34,963 bases of DNA from Streptomyces sp. SID9727 (GTDB lineage: Bacteria; Actinomycetota; Actinomycetes; Streptomycetales; Streptomycetaceae). The DNA lies in NCBI RefSeq assembly GCF_010550605.1, contig NZ_JAAGNI010000113.1, positions 1-34,963 on the forward strand, written 5' to 3'. Positions 15,757 through 23,820 of the stretch are shown here, piece by piece (the stretch's first letter is position 1; every line of letters starts with the position of its first letter). Under the pieces are notes generated by a model that did not search any database, was not told where the DNA came from, and saw only the letters and a list, made by a program, of their open reading frames with translations. Made by a program: the position numbers and the translations under genes.

Positions 15757-16203
15757 ATGCAGCGCACCACGACCACGGTTGCAGGCAAGCGTTCCCGCCT
15801 GCGCCGCCGGAGCACCGCCGCCCTGCTCGGTGCGGCCGCCGTCGCCGCTCTGACCACGGTCACCGCCACACCCGCCAGTGCCGCCGGAGCGCCGACCGGC
15901 ATCAACTGGGACCACACCTGGAACGGCAGGGGCGTCCGGGTCTACGTCGAGGAGCACGGCGACATCATCTCCGTGTGCGACACGTCCGCGAACGGTCACG
16001 GGGCCTTCGTCACGGTCGATGACTGGGACCTGAACATCAGTCACTACAAGGCCGCCGTGCACACGGGCAAGGGCACCTGCGTCACGCACCGCGCCAGCCA
16101 GGGCGGCAGGTACAACCTGCACGAGTACAGCAACATCGGGCTCACCTTCGAGGGCGAGGGCGGCCGGGGCTCCTACGCCGTGAACTTCGTCAACGACCAC
16201 TGA
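15757..16203 (+). CDS. Small secreted protein of unknown function
   Basis: 148 aa from ATG 15757, ribosome site AGAAGAGGA 4-5 nt upstream. A Tat/Sec-type signal peptide is seen: basic KRSRLRRRS at 11-19, hydrophobic core AALLGAAAVAALTTV, cleavage likely after PASA (residue 42). The mature part is about 105 aa, rich in Gly, His and Asp, with two cysteines (C74, C108) that may form one disulfide and a beta-like pattern (VRVYVEEHGDIISVCD, GAFVTVDDWD, IGLTFEGEGG). No family recognised. It is followed by its own hairpin (16223-16249), so is probably monocistronic. Confidence 0.75.
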   Translation: MQRTTTTVAGKRSRLRRRSTAALLGAAAVAALTTVTATPASAAGAPTGINWDHTWNGRGVRVYVEEHGDIISVCDTSANGHGAFVTVDDWDLNISHYKAAVHTGKGTCVTHRASQGGRYNLHEYSNIGLTFEGEGGRGSYAVNFVNDH

Positions 16204-16222
16204 CACCACGCTGAGGGCCCGG

Positions 16223-16249
16223 CAACGGGGCCCCTTCGCGGCCCCGTTG
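16223..16249 (+). terminator. Hairpin terminator
   Basis: Perfect 10-bp stem CAACGGGGCC (16223-16232) with GGCCCCGTTG (16240-16249), 7-nt loop, followed by a pyrimidine run. It separates the secreted-protein gene from the next operon. Confidence 0.85.
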
Positions 16250-16275
16250 TCACTCCCCCTGTCTACGCTCACCGC

Positions 16276-16827
16276 ATGACTTGGATCGACAGTGCGTGCG
16301 AGTTCCCGGGCCACGAGGTCAACCTCGTGTTCGCCCGGGGCCTGTCCCGGTCCGCGCTCGTCTCGGGGCTGCGGGAACAGCAGCGGGAGGCGCTTGCCGA
16401 GGGGGAGGCGGGGGATTGGACATGGGCCGTCCATGAGATGGCCAACTGGGAGATCGAGGACTACGACAACATCGACTACACCCGCCTCTGTGCGTCCGGA
16501 GGCGAGATCGTGGTCATCGTGACCGAGCCGTGCAGCGCCAAGGCGCACGGGCCGGACTTCACTTACCTGCGTGACGGGAAGTGGATCGTCCACTTCAGCT
16601 TCGAAGACGTGGAACAGCGCGTCGGCGACAACCCCGATCACATGTCGGCCGAACTGCTCGCCGCGAACCTCATAGGCCCCGACGCGGAATGCCTCGCCTG
16701 GGAGACCGATCCGGCCCACGACTGCGACGAGCACGACGCCGACAAGGAGGACCGGATCGTTCGCGCGATAGCCGCCTGTTTCGGCCTTCCCTCGCCGCCG
16801 CTCGCCCGGGAGGTGGCGGCGCTGTGA
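16276..16827 (+). CDS. DUF6461-like protein
   Basis: 183 aa. It shows MTWIDSACEFPGHEVNLVFARGL, then WTWAVHEMANWEIEDYDNIDYTRL, an acidic middle, IVHFSFEDVEQRVGDNPDHM, and the ending EDRIVRAIAACFGLPSPP. The layout (G-x-W-x-W, a Phe/Tyr-rich strand followed by R-x-G, and a terminal FGLP) fits the actinobacterial DUF6461 group of unknown function. It is the first gene of a three-gene set: its stop overlaps the next start (GTGA at 16824). No promoter stands out in the 26 bp after the terminator; the upstream ribosome site is weak. Confidence 0.75.
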   Translation: MTWIDSACEFPGHEVNLVFARGLSRSALVSGLREQQREALAEGEAGDWTWAVHEMANWEIEDYDNIDYTRLCASGGEIVVIVTEPCSAKAHGPDFTYLRDGKWIVHFSFEDVEQRVGDNPDHMSAELLAANLIGPDAECLAWETDPAHDCDEHDADKEDRIVRAIAACFGLPSPPLAREVAAL

Positions 16828-17372
16828 CCGCACCCTTCATCGCGGCGGACACGTTCGTCACGTACGCCAGGGGCCTCGGCCTACCCGCCCTGAGCGGCAT
16901 CTACTCCGGCCTGGGCCTCCCCGCCCGTACGGCGGGCGCGGCCGACGGCTGGGTCTGGCTGACGCACGACGCGGCCACGCACACCGGCGGCGACCTCGCG
17001 ACCCAAGCGGGCTACCTCACCGGATTCCGTTACGAGGAGCGCTTCGGCAGCCCCAACCCCCTGGAGACCGTTTTCCTGGCCTCCACCCCGGCCTGCGAGT
17101 GCCCGCACGGGCAGAACTACCTGGTTCCGCACTGCGAGGCCCACCCGTTCCACTTCATCCACAGCAGGCGCGGTTTCTCGACCACGTACTTCAACATGGG
17201 CGCCCGCCGCGAGACCCGCCGCCACGGCGACCTGCTGGTACGCGAGCTGCTGGCGGCCGGGATCGTCGGCCGGGAGACCCCGCGTTACGAGGCCGAGCCC
17301 GGGTTCAACGCGGACGGCGCGGTGACCCTGCGGATCATCACCGACCACTTCGGCCTACCCTCGACCGCATGA
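16824..17372 (+). CDS. Second DUF6461-like protein, paralogue of its upstream neighbour
   Basis: 182 aa from GTG 16824, which overlaps the preceding TGA by one base pair step (GTGA). The pattern repeats that of the upstream protein: GWVWLTHDAATHTGGD, FSTTYFNMGARRETRRHGDLLVRELLAAGIVG and the end RIITDHFGLPSTA. A Cys/His-rich insert (ACECPHGQNYLVPHCEAHPFHFIH, two 12-residue halves) is extra and could bind a metal. Function unknown. Translational coupling to both neighbours suggests the three products are made in fixed ratio. Confidence 0.72.
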   Translation: MTAPFIAADTFVTYARGLGLPALSGIYSGLGLPARTAGAADGWVWLTHDAATHTGGDLATQAGYLTGFRYEERFGSPNPLETVFLASTPACECPHGQNYLVPHCEAHPFHFIHSRRGFSTTYFNMGARRETRRHGDLLVRELLAAGIVGRETPRYEAEPGFNADGAVTLRIITDHFGLPSTA

Positions 17373-18028
17373 CGGACGACCGCGCGCAGTACGAGGAAGC
17401 GCTCCGCACCCGCTGGCACGACACCCTCGTCGCGGCCCGGGGCGGGGCGGACGGCCCCGATCCGCTTCCGTACGCCGACAACCTCCTCGCCCGCTGGGCC
17501 GAGCCGCAGCGCAGGTACCACACGACCGCCCACCTCGCGGCGGTCCTGGACCGCGTCGACACGCTCGCCGGGCATGCCGCGGACGCGTACGCCGTACGCC
17601 TGGCGGCCTGGTTCCACGACGCCGTGTACCGGCCCGACCGGTCGGAGAACGAGGAGCGCAGCGCGGTGCTCGCCGAGCGGGCGCTCGCGGAGGCCGGGGT
17701 GCCGGACGCGGTGACCGGGGAGGTCGCGCGGCTCGTCCGGCTCACCGTCACGCACGACCCGGCCGCCGGGGACACCAACGGAGAGGTGCTGTGCGACGCG
17801 GACCTGGCGATCCTGGCGGCGGCGCCGAAGGAGTACGGGGAGTACGCGGCGCAGGTCCGCGAGGAGTACGGGTTCGTGCCGGAGGAGGCGTTCCGGGAGG
17901 GCCGGGCGGCGGTGCTGCGGCAGCTCCTGGGGTTGCCGCAGTTGTTCCGTACGCCGTACGGGAGGAGGGAGTGGGAGCCGAAGGCGCGGCAGAACCTGCT
18001 GACGGAGCTGGAACTGCTTTCGCGCTGA
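17369..18028 (+). CDS. HD-superfamily metal-dependent phosphohydrolase
   Basis: 219 aa, ATG 17369 overlapping the upstream TGA (ATGA). HD-domain residues: RYHTTAHL with H51 and H55, AAWFHDAVY with H83-D84, THD at 129-130, and CDADLAIL with D143. This matches the 'predicted metal-dependent HD superfamily phosphohydrolase' group of about 200 aa, whose substrates are not established. It closes the coupled operon with two DUF6461-like genes. A GC-rich inverted repeat (GCCGGCGGCCGGC) follows at about 18050. Confidence 0.85.
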   Translation: MTDDRAQYEEALRTRWHDTLVAARGGADGPDPLPYADNLLARWAEPQRRYHTTAHLAAVLDRVDTLAGHAADAYAVRLAAWFHDAVYRPDRSENEERSAVLAERALAEAGVPDAVTGEVARLVRLTVTHDPAAGDTNGEVLCDADLAILAAAPKEYGEYAAQVREEYGFVPEEAFREGRAAVLRQLLGLPQLFRTPYGRREWEPKARQNLLTELELLSR

Positions 18029-18113
18029 CCGGGAGGGGCCGGGGGCCAGAGGCCGGCGGCCGGCAGCCGTCGGCCGGGGAATGTCAGGAACGTTTCCGCT
18101 GTTGCCACCTGTC

Positions 18114-19391
18114 ATGCCTGACTCCGCCGTGCGTGCCCCGTCCCGTATGCCCCTGGCCGTATACATCCTCGGCCTCTCGGTCTTCGCCCTGGGCACGAGC
18201 GAGTTCATGCTCTCCGGGCTGCTGCCTCCGATCGCCGACGACATGGACGTGTCGATTCCGCGCGCCGGACTCCTCATATCCGCGTTCGCGATCGGCATGG
18301 TGGTCGGCGCCCCGCTGCTCGCCGTGGCGACGCTGCGGCTGCCGCGCCGCACCACGCTCATCACGCTGATCTCGGTCTTCGGCCTCGGCCAGGTCGCGGG
18401 CGCGCTCGCGCCGACGTACGAGGTGCTGTTCGCGTCCCGCGTGGTCAGCGCGTTCGCGTGCGCCGGTTTCTGGGCGGTCGGGGCGGCCGTCGCCATCGCG
18501 ATGGTGCCGGTGAACGCGCGCGCACGCGCCATGGCCGTGATGATCGGCGGCCTGTCGATCGCGAACGTGCTGGGCGTCCCGCTGGGCGCGTTCCTCGGCG
18601 AGAACCTGGGCTGGCGGTCGGCGTTCTGGGCGGTCGGCGCGGCCTCGGCGGTGGCCCTGGTCGGCGTGGCGACGCTGATCCCGCGCATTCCGCTGCCCGC
18701 CGAGAAGCCGCAGCTCAAGCGGGAGATGGGCATCTACCGCGACCGCCAGGTGTGGCTGTCGATCGTGATCACCGCCCTCGCGGCGGGCGGCGTGTTCTGC
18801 GCGTTCAGCTACCTCGCGCCGCTGCTCACGGATGTCGCCGGTCTCGACTCCGGCTGGGTGCCGACCGTGCTGGCGCTGTTCGGGGTGGGCGCCCTGGTCG
18901 GTACGACGATCGGCGGCCGGGTCGCGGACGCGCACCTCTTCGGGGTGCTGTTGAGCGGAATCGCCGCGTCCACGGTCTTCCTGGCGGCGCTGGCGCTGTT
19001 CGCGTCGAACCAGGCGGCGGTGATCACGCTGTCGTTCCTGCTGGGCCTCTCGGCGTTCTACACCGCGCCCGCGCTCAACGCCCGGATGTTCAACGTGGCG
19101 GGCGCCGCGCCGACGCTGGCGGGGGCGACGACGACCGCCGCGTTCAACCTGGGCAACACGGGCGGGCCGTGGCTCGGCGGCACGGTGATCGACGCGGACT
19201 TCGGCTTCGAGGCGACGGCCTGGGCCGGGGCGGCGATGACCGTGGCGGCACTGGTGGCCGTGGTGTTCTCGCTGCGGCTCCAGCGGTCGCGCGGCTCGGC
19301 GGCCTCCCGGCTGGTGGCCCAGGGCGCGGGGGCGGGGGCGGGGGCGCCCAAGGGGGCGCCGGTGGAGTCGACGGAGTGCGCGACGGGCTGA
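18114..19391 (+). CDS. MFS efflux transporter, Cmx/CmrA chloramphenicol-exporter-like
   Basis: 425 aa from ATG 18114. An ATG 33 nt upstream (18081) is in frame, but those 11 codons have poor GC3, so 18114 is preferred; neither has a clear ribosome site. Twelve membrane segments are expected. The first, MPLAVYILGLSVFALGTSEFMLSGLLPPIADDM, closely follows the Cml/CmrA family pattern (F-A-x-GTSEFMLSGLLP-I). The loop 2-3 motif is RLPRRTTL, and motif C-like ANVLGVPLGAFLGENLGWRSAFWAVG points to drug/proton antiport. The C-terminus ends in a Gly/Ala low-complexity tail (GAGAGAGAPKGAP). The substrate is unproven; chloramphenicol or sugars/arabinose are family options. Confidence 0.85.
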   Translation: MPDSAVRAPSRMPLAVYILGLSVFALGTSEFMLSGLLPPIADDMDVSIPRAGLLISAFAIGMVVGAPLLAVATLRLPRRTTLITLISVFGLGQVAGALAPTYEVLFASRVVSAFACAGFWAVGAAVAIAMVPVNARARAMAVMIGGLSIANVLGVPLGAFLGENLGWRSAFWAVGAASAVALVGVATLIPRIPLPAEKPQLKREMGIYRDRQVWLSIVITALAAGGVFCAFSYLAPLLTDVAGLDSGWVPTVLALFGVGALVGTTIGGRVADAHLFGVLLSGIAASTVFLAALALFASNQAAVITLSFLLGLSAFYTAPALNARMFNVAGAAPTLAGATTTAAFNLGNTGGPWLGGTVIDADFGFEATAWAGAAMTVAALVAVVFSLRLQRSRGSAASRLVAQGAGAGAGAPKGAPVESTECATG

Positions 19392-19431
19392 GGCGTACAG
19401 CGCCGAGGCATACCGCGCTGAGGCATACGCC
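19387..19431 (+). repeat. Three 15-bp degenerate tandem repeats across the MFS stop codon
   Basis: GCTGAGGCGTACAGC, GCCGAGGCATACCGC and GCTGAGGCATACGCC follow each other without gaps. The first unit contains the stop codon of the transporter. The last includes the small hairpin GAGGC-ATAC-GCCTC (19420-19433). Confidence 0.8.
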
Positions 19432-19460
19432 TCGATGGCGTACGGCGGGGCTTGAGGGGC

Positions 19461-19736
19461 TTACGGCTTCGGCGCCGGGCGCCCCTTCGGCCGCCGGAGC
19501 CCGGCCTCGGTCAGCCGCCGGACCAGCTCCTTCGAGCCGATCTCCCGCGCCCCGGCCCGTACCGCGTCCTCGTAACTCGCGGCCGGGATGTCGTAGTGGT
19601 CGCGCTCGAACGCCCGCGCCGGGGCGCCGATGGACGCCGCGAAGGCGTGCAGTTCCTCGAACGACACATCGCTGACCAGGTGCGACCAGAGGCGCCCGTG
19701 GCCGGGCCAGGTCGGCGGGTCGATGTAGAGCGTCAT
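19461..19736 (-). CDS. DUF4031-domain protein
   Basis: 91 aa. MTLYIDPPTWPGHGRLWSHL with VSDVSFEELHAFAASIGAPARAFERDHYDIP is the DUF4031 signature: a strand with IDPP, WxSHL and FxxDHYDIP. The family is small, its function unknown; the conserved Asp/His residues suggest a metal-binding or hydrolytic role. It starts 4 nt after the upstream gene's stop with GTGAGGC as ribosome site, so the two are one operon. The C-terminus ends RRPKGRPAPKP. Confidence 0.82.
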   Translation of the reverse strand: MTLYIDPPTWPGHGRLWSHLVSDVSFEELHAFAASIGAPARAFERDHYDIPAASYEDAVRAGAREIGSKELVRRLTEAGLRRPKGRPAPKP

Positions 19737-19740
19737 CGCC

Positions 19741-20133
19741 TCACCGCCGGAGTATGCCGCTGAGCGCGCCGACCGGGGCGACCGCCACGGCGGCCTTGGT
19801 GCAGACCCAGTGCGGGTGCGGCCCGAGCTCAGGCTCGACGTCCAGCGCGTGCGGGTCGCCCGCGTCGCAGACCGGGCAGAGCGGCCAGCGGCCGTACCGC
19901 TCCAGAAGCGCGTCCTGCACGTCCTGGGCGATGAGGCCGACGACGAACTCCGCACCCTCCGGCCACTGCTCCACCCACCACCGGCGGTGCGTCACCGCGT
20001 CCTCGACCATGGACACGATCTGCGCCTCGGCGACGTCTCCGGCGGCGAGGTCGGCCATGACGAGGGCGCGGGCGGTGTGCAGCGCCTGTTCCAGGCGGTC
20101 GGGCCGGTCGGTCTCCGGGGGATTCTGCTCCAT
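19741..20133 (-). CDS. Conserved protein of unknown function with CxxC pair
   Basis: 130 aa from ATG 20133 (GGTGGA 10 nt upstream); a GTG at 20148 is an alternative. It is helical at first (RLEQALHTARALVMADLAAGDVAEAQIVSMVEDAV), then HRRWWVEQWPEGAEFVVGLIAQDVQDALLE, and the segment WPLCPVC followed by PHPHWVCTKAAV, which looks like a small zinc-binding site (CPVC plus His/Cys). I do not recognise the family by name. It is divergent from the RpiR gene, so the 115-bp gap between them carries both promoters. Confidence 0.65.
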   Translation of the reverse strand: MEQNPPETDRPDRLEQALHTARALVMADLAAGDVAEAQIVSMVEDAVTHRRWWVEQWPEGAEFVVGLIAQDVQDALLERYGRWPLCPVCDAGDPHALDVEPELGPHPHWVCTKAAVAVAPVGALSGILRR

Positions 20134-20213
20134 GCAGCCATTGTCCACCCGCCCAGCGGACGGCCCCCCGGCGCAACGTCAATCGCTTCTTTCAAAGGTC
20201 ACACCAAAGAGGG

Positions 20214-20276
20214 TTGACGGGCCCGGGGCTTGAAAATATCTTTCAAGGGTGACCCATGACCTGAAGGAAAGTTTCA
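20214..20276 (+). promoter_or_regulatory. Promoter of the MurNAc operon with two RpiR-type operators
   Basis: -35 TTGACG (20214-20219) and -10 TATCTT (20237-20242) are 17 bp apart; transcription should begin at about 20248-20249, the GTG of the regulator gene, giving a leaderless message. The palindrome CTTGAAA-N5-TTTCAAG (20229-20247) covers the -10. A second dyad TGAAG-N5-TTTCA (20262-20276), with the same 15-bp layout, lies 31 bp on, inside codons 5-10. Binding would block initiation, so autorepression is likely. Confidence 0.75.
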
Positions 20277-21166
20277 TTCCGGACTCGCCGCCGGCCCCGG
20301 CGGCCCTCGCCGCCAAGGTGCGGACGCTGGCGCCGTCCATGACCCGCTCGATGCAGCGCGTCGCCGAGGCCGTCGCCGGCGACCCGGCGGGCTGCGCCGC
20401 CCTGACGGTCACCGGTCTCGCCGAGCTGACGGGCACCAGCGAGGCGACGGTGGTCCGCACCGCCCGCCTCCTGGGATATCCGGGCTATCGCGACCTGCGC
20501 CTCGCGCTCGCCGGTCTCGCCGCCCACCAGGAGTCCGGCCGCGCTCCCGCCGTCACCGCGGACATAGCGGTGGACGACCCCATCGCCGACGTGGTCGCCA
20601 AGCTGGCCTACGACGAGCAGCAGACCCTCGCCGACACGGCCGCCGGGCTCGACACGGTGCAGCTGGGCGCCGCGGTCGCCGCCGCCGCCACGGCCCGCCG
20701 GATCGACATCTACGGGGTGGGCGCGTCCTCCCTCGTCGGCCAGGACCTGGCCCAGAAGCTGTCCCGGATCGGCCTCATCGCCCACTCCCACACGGACCCG
20801 CACCTCGCGGTGACCAACGCCGTGCAGCTCCGCTCCGGCGACATGGCCATCGCGATCACGCACTCCGGCTCGACGGGCGACGTCATAGAGCCGCTGCGCG
20901 TCGCCTTCGACCGGGGCGCGACGACGGTCGCGATCACCGGCCGCCCCGACGGCCCCGTCACGCAGTACGCGGACCACGTGCTGACGACGTCCACGGCGCG
21001 CGAGAGCGAGCTGCGCCCGGCCGCCATGTCGAGCCGCACCAGCCAGCTCCTGGTAGTCGACTGCCTGTTCATAGGCGTCGCCCAGCGTACGTACGAGACG
21101 GCCGCCCCGGCCCTCGCCGCCTCCTACGAGGCGCTGGCCCACCGCCACACCCCGCGCACCCGCTGA
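20249..21166 (+). CDS. RpiR-family sugar-phosphate-responsive regulator (MurR-like)
   Basis: 305 aa from GTG 20249. N-terminal helix-turn-helix of the RpiR type (about 20-95): SMTRSMQRVAEAVAGDPAGCAALTVTGLAELTGTSEATVVRTARLLGYPGYRDLRLAL. The SIS sugar-phosphate-binding domain spans about 130-270: IDIYGVGASSLVGQDLAQKLSRIG, AIAITHSGSTGDVIEPLRVA, TVAITGRPDGPVTQYADHVLTT. It sits directly ahead of murQ, so the ligand is likely MurNAc-6-phosphate or GlcNAc-6-phosphate. No ribosome site precedes the start; the promoter geometry predicts a leaderless transcript. The two dyads at the start codon are its probable binding sites. Confidence 0.9.
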   Translation: MTHDLKESFIPDSPPAPAALAAKVRTLAPSMTRSMQRVAEAVAGDPAGCAALTVTGLAELTGTSEATVVRTARLLGYPGYRDLRLALAGLAAHQESGRAPAVTADIAVDDPIADVVAKLAYDEQQTLADTAAGLDTVQLGAAVAAAATARRIDIYGVGASSLVGQDLAQKLSRIGLIAHSHTDPHLAVTNAVQLRSGDMAIAITHSGSTGDVIEPLRVAFDRGATTVAITGRPDGPVTQYADHVLTTSTARESELRPAAMSSRTSQLLVVDCLFIGVAQRTYETAAPALAASYEALAHRHTPRTR

Positions 21167-21245
21167 CCGTCACCCGGACGCCTCCGGCAGCACCCCGCAC
21201 CCGCCCCGCACCCGCACGCCGTACGAGAAAGCAGAGCCGCTCCCG

Positions 21246-22208
21246 ATGACCTCCCTCACCGACGCCGACGCCACCCCCGACGGCTACGGCGAGCTGCGCG
21301 CCCAGCTCGCGACCCTCACCACCGAGGCGTTCCGCCCGGAGCTCGCCGAGATCGACCGGCTGGCCACCGCGGAGATCGCCCGGATCATGAACGGCGAGGA
21401 CCAGACCGTCCCGGCCGCCGTCGCCGAGCGGCTTCCCGAGATCGCCGCCGCGATCGACGCCACCGCCGAGCGCATGGCCCGCGGCGGCCGGCTGATCTAC
21501 GCGGGCGCGGGCACCGCGGGCCGGCTCGGCGTGCTGGACGCCAGCGAGTGCCCGCCCACGTTCAACACGGACCCGGCCGACGTCATCGGCCTGATCGCGG
21601 GCGGCCCGTCCGCCATGGTCACCGCCGTCGAGGGCGCGGAGGACAGCAAGGAGCTGGCCGCCGCCGACCTGGAGGCGCTGGAGCTCACCGCCGACGACAC
21701 CGTGGTCGGCATCTCCGCCTCGGGCCGCACGCCGTACGCGATCGGGGCCGTGGAGCACGCCCGCGCGAAGGGCGCCCTGACCCTCGGCCTGTCGTGCAAC
21801 GCGGACTCCGCGCTGGGCGCCGCCGCCGAGCATCCGCTGGAGGTCGTCGTCGGCCCCGAGCTGCTGACCGGCTCCACCCGGCTCAAGGCGGGCACGGCGC
21901 AGAAGCTCGTGCTCAACATGATCTCGACCATCACGATGATCCGCCTCGGCAAGACGTACGGGAACCTCATGGTCGACGTGCGTGCCTCCAACGAGAAGCT
22001 GCGGGCCCGCTCCCGGCGCATCGTCGCGCTGGCCACGGGCGCGCCCGACGAGGAGATCGAGGCGGCGCTCGCCGCCACGGACGGCGAGGTGAAGAACGCC
22101 ATCCTGACGATCCTCGGCCAGGTCGACGGCCCCACGGCCGCCGCGCTCCTGTCCGAGTCGGACGGCCACCTCCGCGCCGCACTCGCCGCCGCCCCCCGCA
22201 CCACCTGA
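21246..22208 (+). CDS. murQ: N-acetylmuramic acid 6-phosphate etherase
   Basis: 320 aa, a typical MurQ size. It cleaves the D-lactyl ether of MurNAc-6-phosphate, giving GlcNAc-6-phosphate and D-lactate in the cytoplasm. SIS fold with GGRLIYAGAGTAGRLGVLDASECPPTF; E101 in SECPP and E132 in EGAED correspond to the two acidic residues (E83, E114 spacing 31) that matter in the E. coli enzyme. VGISASGRTPYAIGAVEHARAKG is the second sugar-phosphate loop, and KAGTAQKLVLNMISTITMIRLGKTYGNLMVDV the C-terminal signature. 79 nt separate it from the regulator gene; the PTS gene follows after 44 nt, so one operon is likely. Confidence 0.95.
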   Translation: MTSLTDADATPDGYGELRAQLATLTTEAFRPELAEIDRLATAEIARIMNGEDQTVPAAVAERLPEIAAAIDATAERMARGGRLIYAGAGTAGRLGVLDASECPPTFNTDPADVIGLIAGGPSAMVTAVEGAEDSKELAAADLEALELTADDTVVGISASGRTPYAIGAVEHARAKGALTLGLSCNADSALGAAAEHPLEVVVGPELLTGSTRLKAGTAQKLVLNMISTITMIRLGKTYGNLMVDVRASNEKLRARSRRIVALATGAPDEEIEAALAATDGEVKNAILTILGQVDGPTAAALLSESDGHLRAALAAAPRTT

Positions 22209-22252
22209 CCCACCCCGCACCACGTCCCCCGCACAGCAAGGCACCACGCACC

Positions 22253-23764
22253 ATGGCTACAGAAGACAAGAACCGCGCCACTGCCGCCGCGATCCTTCCG
22301 CTCGTCGGTGGCGCCGCGAACGTCAGCTCCATCGCCCACTGCATGACCCGGCTCCGGCTCGGGCTGCACGACCGTTCGCTCGTCCAGGACGACGCGCTGA
22401 AGGCCGTCCCCGCGGTCATGGGCGTGGTCGAGGACGACACGTACCAGATCGTCCTCGGCCCCGGTACGGTCGCCCGCGTCACGCCGGAGTTCGAGAAGCT
22501 GGTCGAGGAGGGCAAGGCCGAGGCTCCCGCCCCCGCCCCGGCCGGCGCCGCCCCGCTCACGGCGGAGGAGCTGGCCGCGCAGGGCGCCGAGATGAAGGCG
22601 GCCCGCAAGGCGAAGAACGCGACGCCGTTCAAGCTGTTCCTGCGCAGGATCGCCAACATCTTCGTGCCGCTGATCCCGGCCCTGATCGGCTGCGGCATCA
22701 TCGCCGGGCTCAACGGCCTGCTGGTCAACCTCGAATGGCTGCCCTCGGTCACCCCCGCCCTTGCCGCGATGGCCTCCGGCTTCATGGCGCTGATCGCGGT
22801 CTTCGTCGGCTACAACACCGCGAAGGAGTTCGGCGGCACGCCGATCCTGGGCGGTGCGGTGGCGGCGATCATCGTCTTCCCGGGCGTCGCGAACATCGAG
22901 GCGTTCGGCCAGAAGCTCGCCCCCGGCCAGGGCGGCGTCCTCGGGGCCCTGGGCGCGGCCGTCCTCGCGGTGTACGTGGAGAAGTGGTGCCGTCGCTGGG
23001 TGCCCGAGGCGCTGGACGTGCTGGTCACGCCGACGCTGACGGTCCTCGTCTCGGGCCTGGTCACGATCTTCGGCCTGATGTACGTGGCGGGTGAGGTCTC
23101 CACCGCGACCGGCGACTTCGCGGACTGGCTGCTGTCCAACGGCGGCGCGGGCGCGGGCCTGATCCTGGGCGGCTTCTTCCTCCCGCTGGTCATGCTGGGC
23201 CTCCACCAGGCCCTGATCCCGATCCACACCACGCTCATCGAGCAGCAGGGCTACACGGTCCTGCTCCCGATCCTCGCCATGGCCGGTGCCGGGCAGGTCG
23301 GCGCGGCCATCGCCACGTACTTCCGCCTCCCGCGCAACGAGTCGATCCGCAAGACCATCAAGTCCGCCCTGCCCGCCGGCTTCCTGGGCGTCGGCGAGCC
23401 CCTGATCTACGGCGTCTCGCTCCCCCTGGGCCGCCCGTTCATCACGGCCTGCGTGGGCGGTGCGTTCGGCGGCGCGTTCGTCGGCTTCTTCAACCAGCTG
23501 GGCGACGCGGTCGGCTCGACCGCGATCGGCCCGTCGGGCTGGGCCCTGTTCCCCCTGCTCGACGGCAACCACGGCCTGGGCGCCACGATCGCGATCTACG
23601 CGGGCGGCCTGGTCGTCGGCTACCTCGCGGGCTTCCTCGCCACGTACTTCTTCGGCTTCAGCAAGGGACTCCTGGCGGAGTTCAACGTGAGCCAGGAGGA
23701 GCCGGCCCCGACGGCCACGCCGAACCCGGCCCCGGCAGCCCAGAAGGCACCCGCGTCGGTCTGA
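22253..23764 (+). CDS. PTS EIIBC permease, glucose-superfamily, probable MurNAc transporter
   Basis: 503 aa from ATG 22253. EIIB domain at 1-90 with the phosphorylation cysteine C30 (NVSSIAHCMTRLRLGL), followed by a Pro/Ala linker and the EIIC membrane domain from about 130 to 480. EIIC landmarks: RIANIFVPLIPALIGCGIIAGLNGLL, EFGGTPILGGAVAAIIVFPGV, LGLHQALIPIH, and the substrate motif FLGVGEPLIYGVSLPLGRPF with the invariant Glu. No EIIA domain is fused, as in MurP, so it needs a separate EIIA (Crr type) that is not in the window. Its place after murQ argues that it imports MurNAc (or MurNAc-containing sugars) as the 6-phosphate. The C-terminus is a Pro/Ala tail. Confidence 0.92.
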   Translation: MATEDKNRATAAAILPLVGGAANVSSIAHCMTRLRLGLHDRSLVQDDALKAVPAVMGVVEDDTYQIVLGPGTVARVTPEFEKLVEEGKAEAPAPAPAGAAPLTAEELAAQGAEMKAARKAKNATPFKLFLRRIANIFVPLIPALIGCGIIAGLNGLLVNLEWLPSVTPALAAMASGFMALIAVFVGYNTAKEFGGTPILGGAVAAIIVFPGVANIEAFGQKLAPGQGGVLGALGAAVLAVYVEKWCRRWVPEALDVLVTPTLTVLVSGLVTIFGLMYVAGEVSTATGDFADWLLSNGGAGAGLILGGFFLPLVMLGLHQALIPIHTTLIEQQGYTVLLPILAMAGAGQVGAAIATYFRLPRNESIRKTIKSALPAGFLGVGEPLIYGVSLPLGRPFITACVGGAFGGAFVGFFNQLGDAVGSTAIGPSGWALFPLLDGNHGLGATIAIYAGGLVVGYLAGFLATYFFGFSKGLLAEFNVSQEEPAPTATPNPAPAAQKAPASV

Positions 23765-23775
23765 CACACAGCACG

Positions 23776-23809
23776 AAGCGGCGGCCCCTCGACCGAGGGG
23801 CCGCCGCTT
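23776..23809. terminator. Strong hairpin terminator after the PTS operon
   Basis: Perfect 15-bp stem AAGCGGCGGCCCCTC (23776-23790) with GAGGGGCCGCCGCTT (23795-23809), 4-nt loop. It serves the convergent PTS and Uma2 genes. Confidence 0.92.
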
Positions 23810-23820
23810 TGCTGTTCCCC

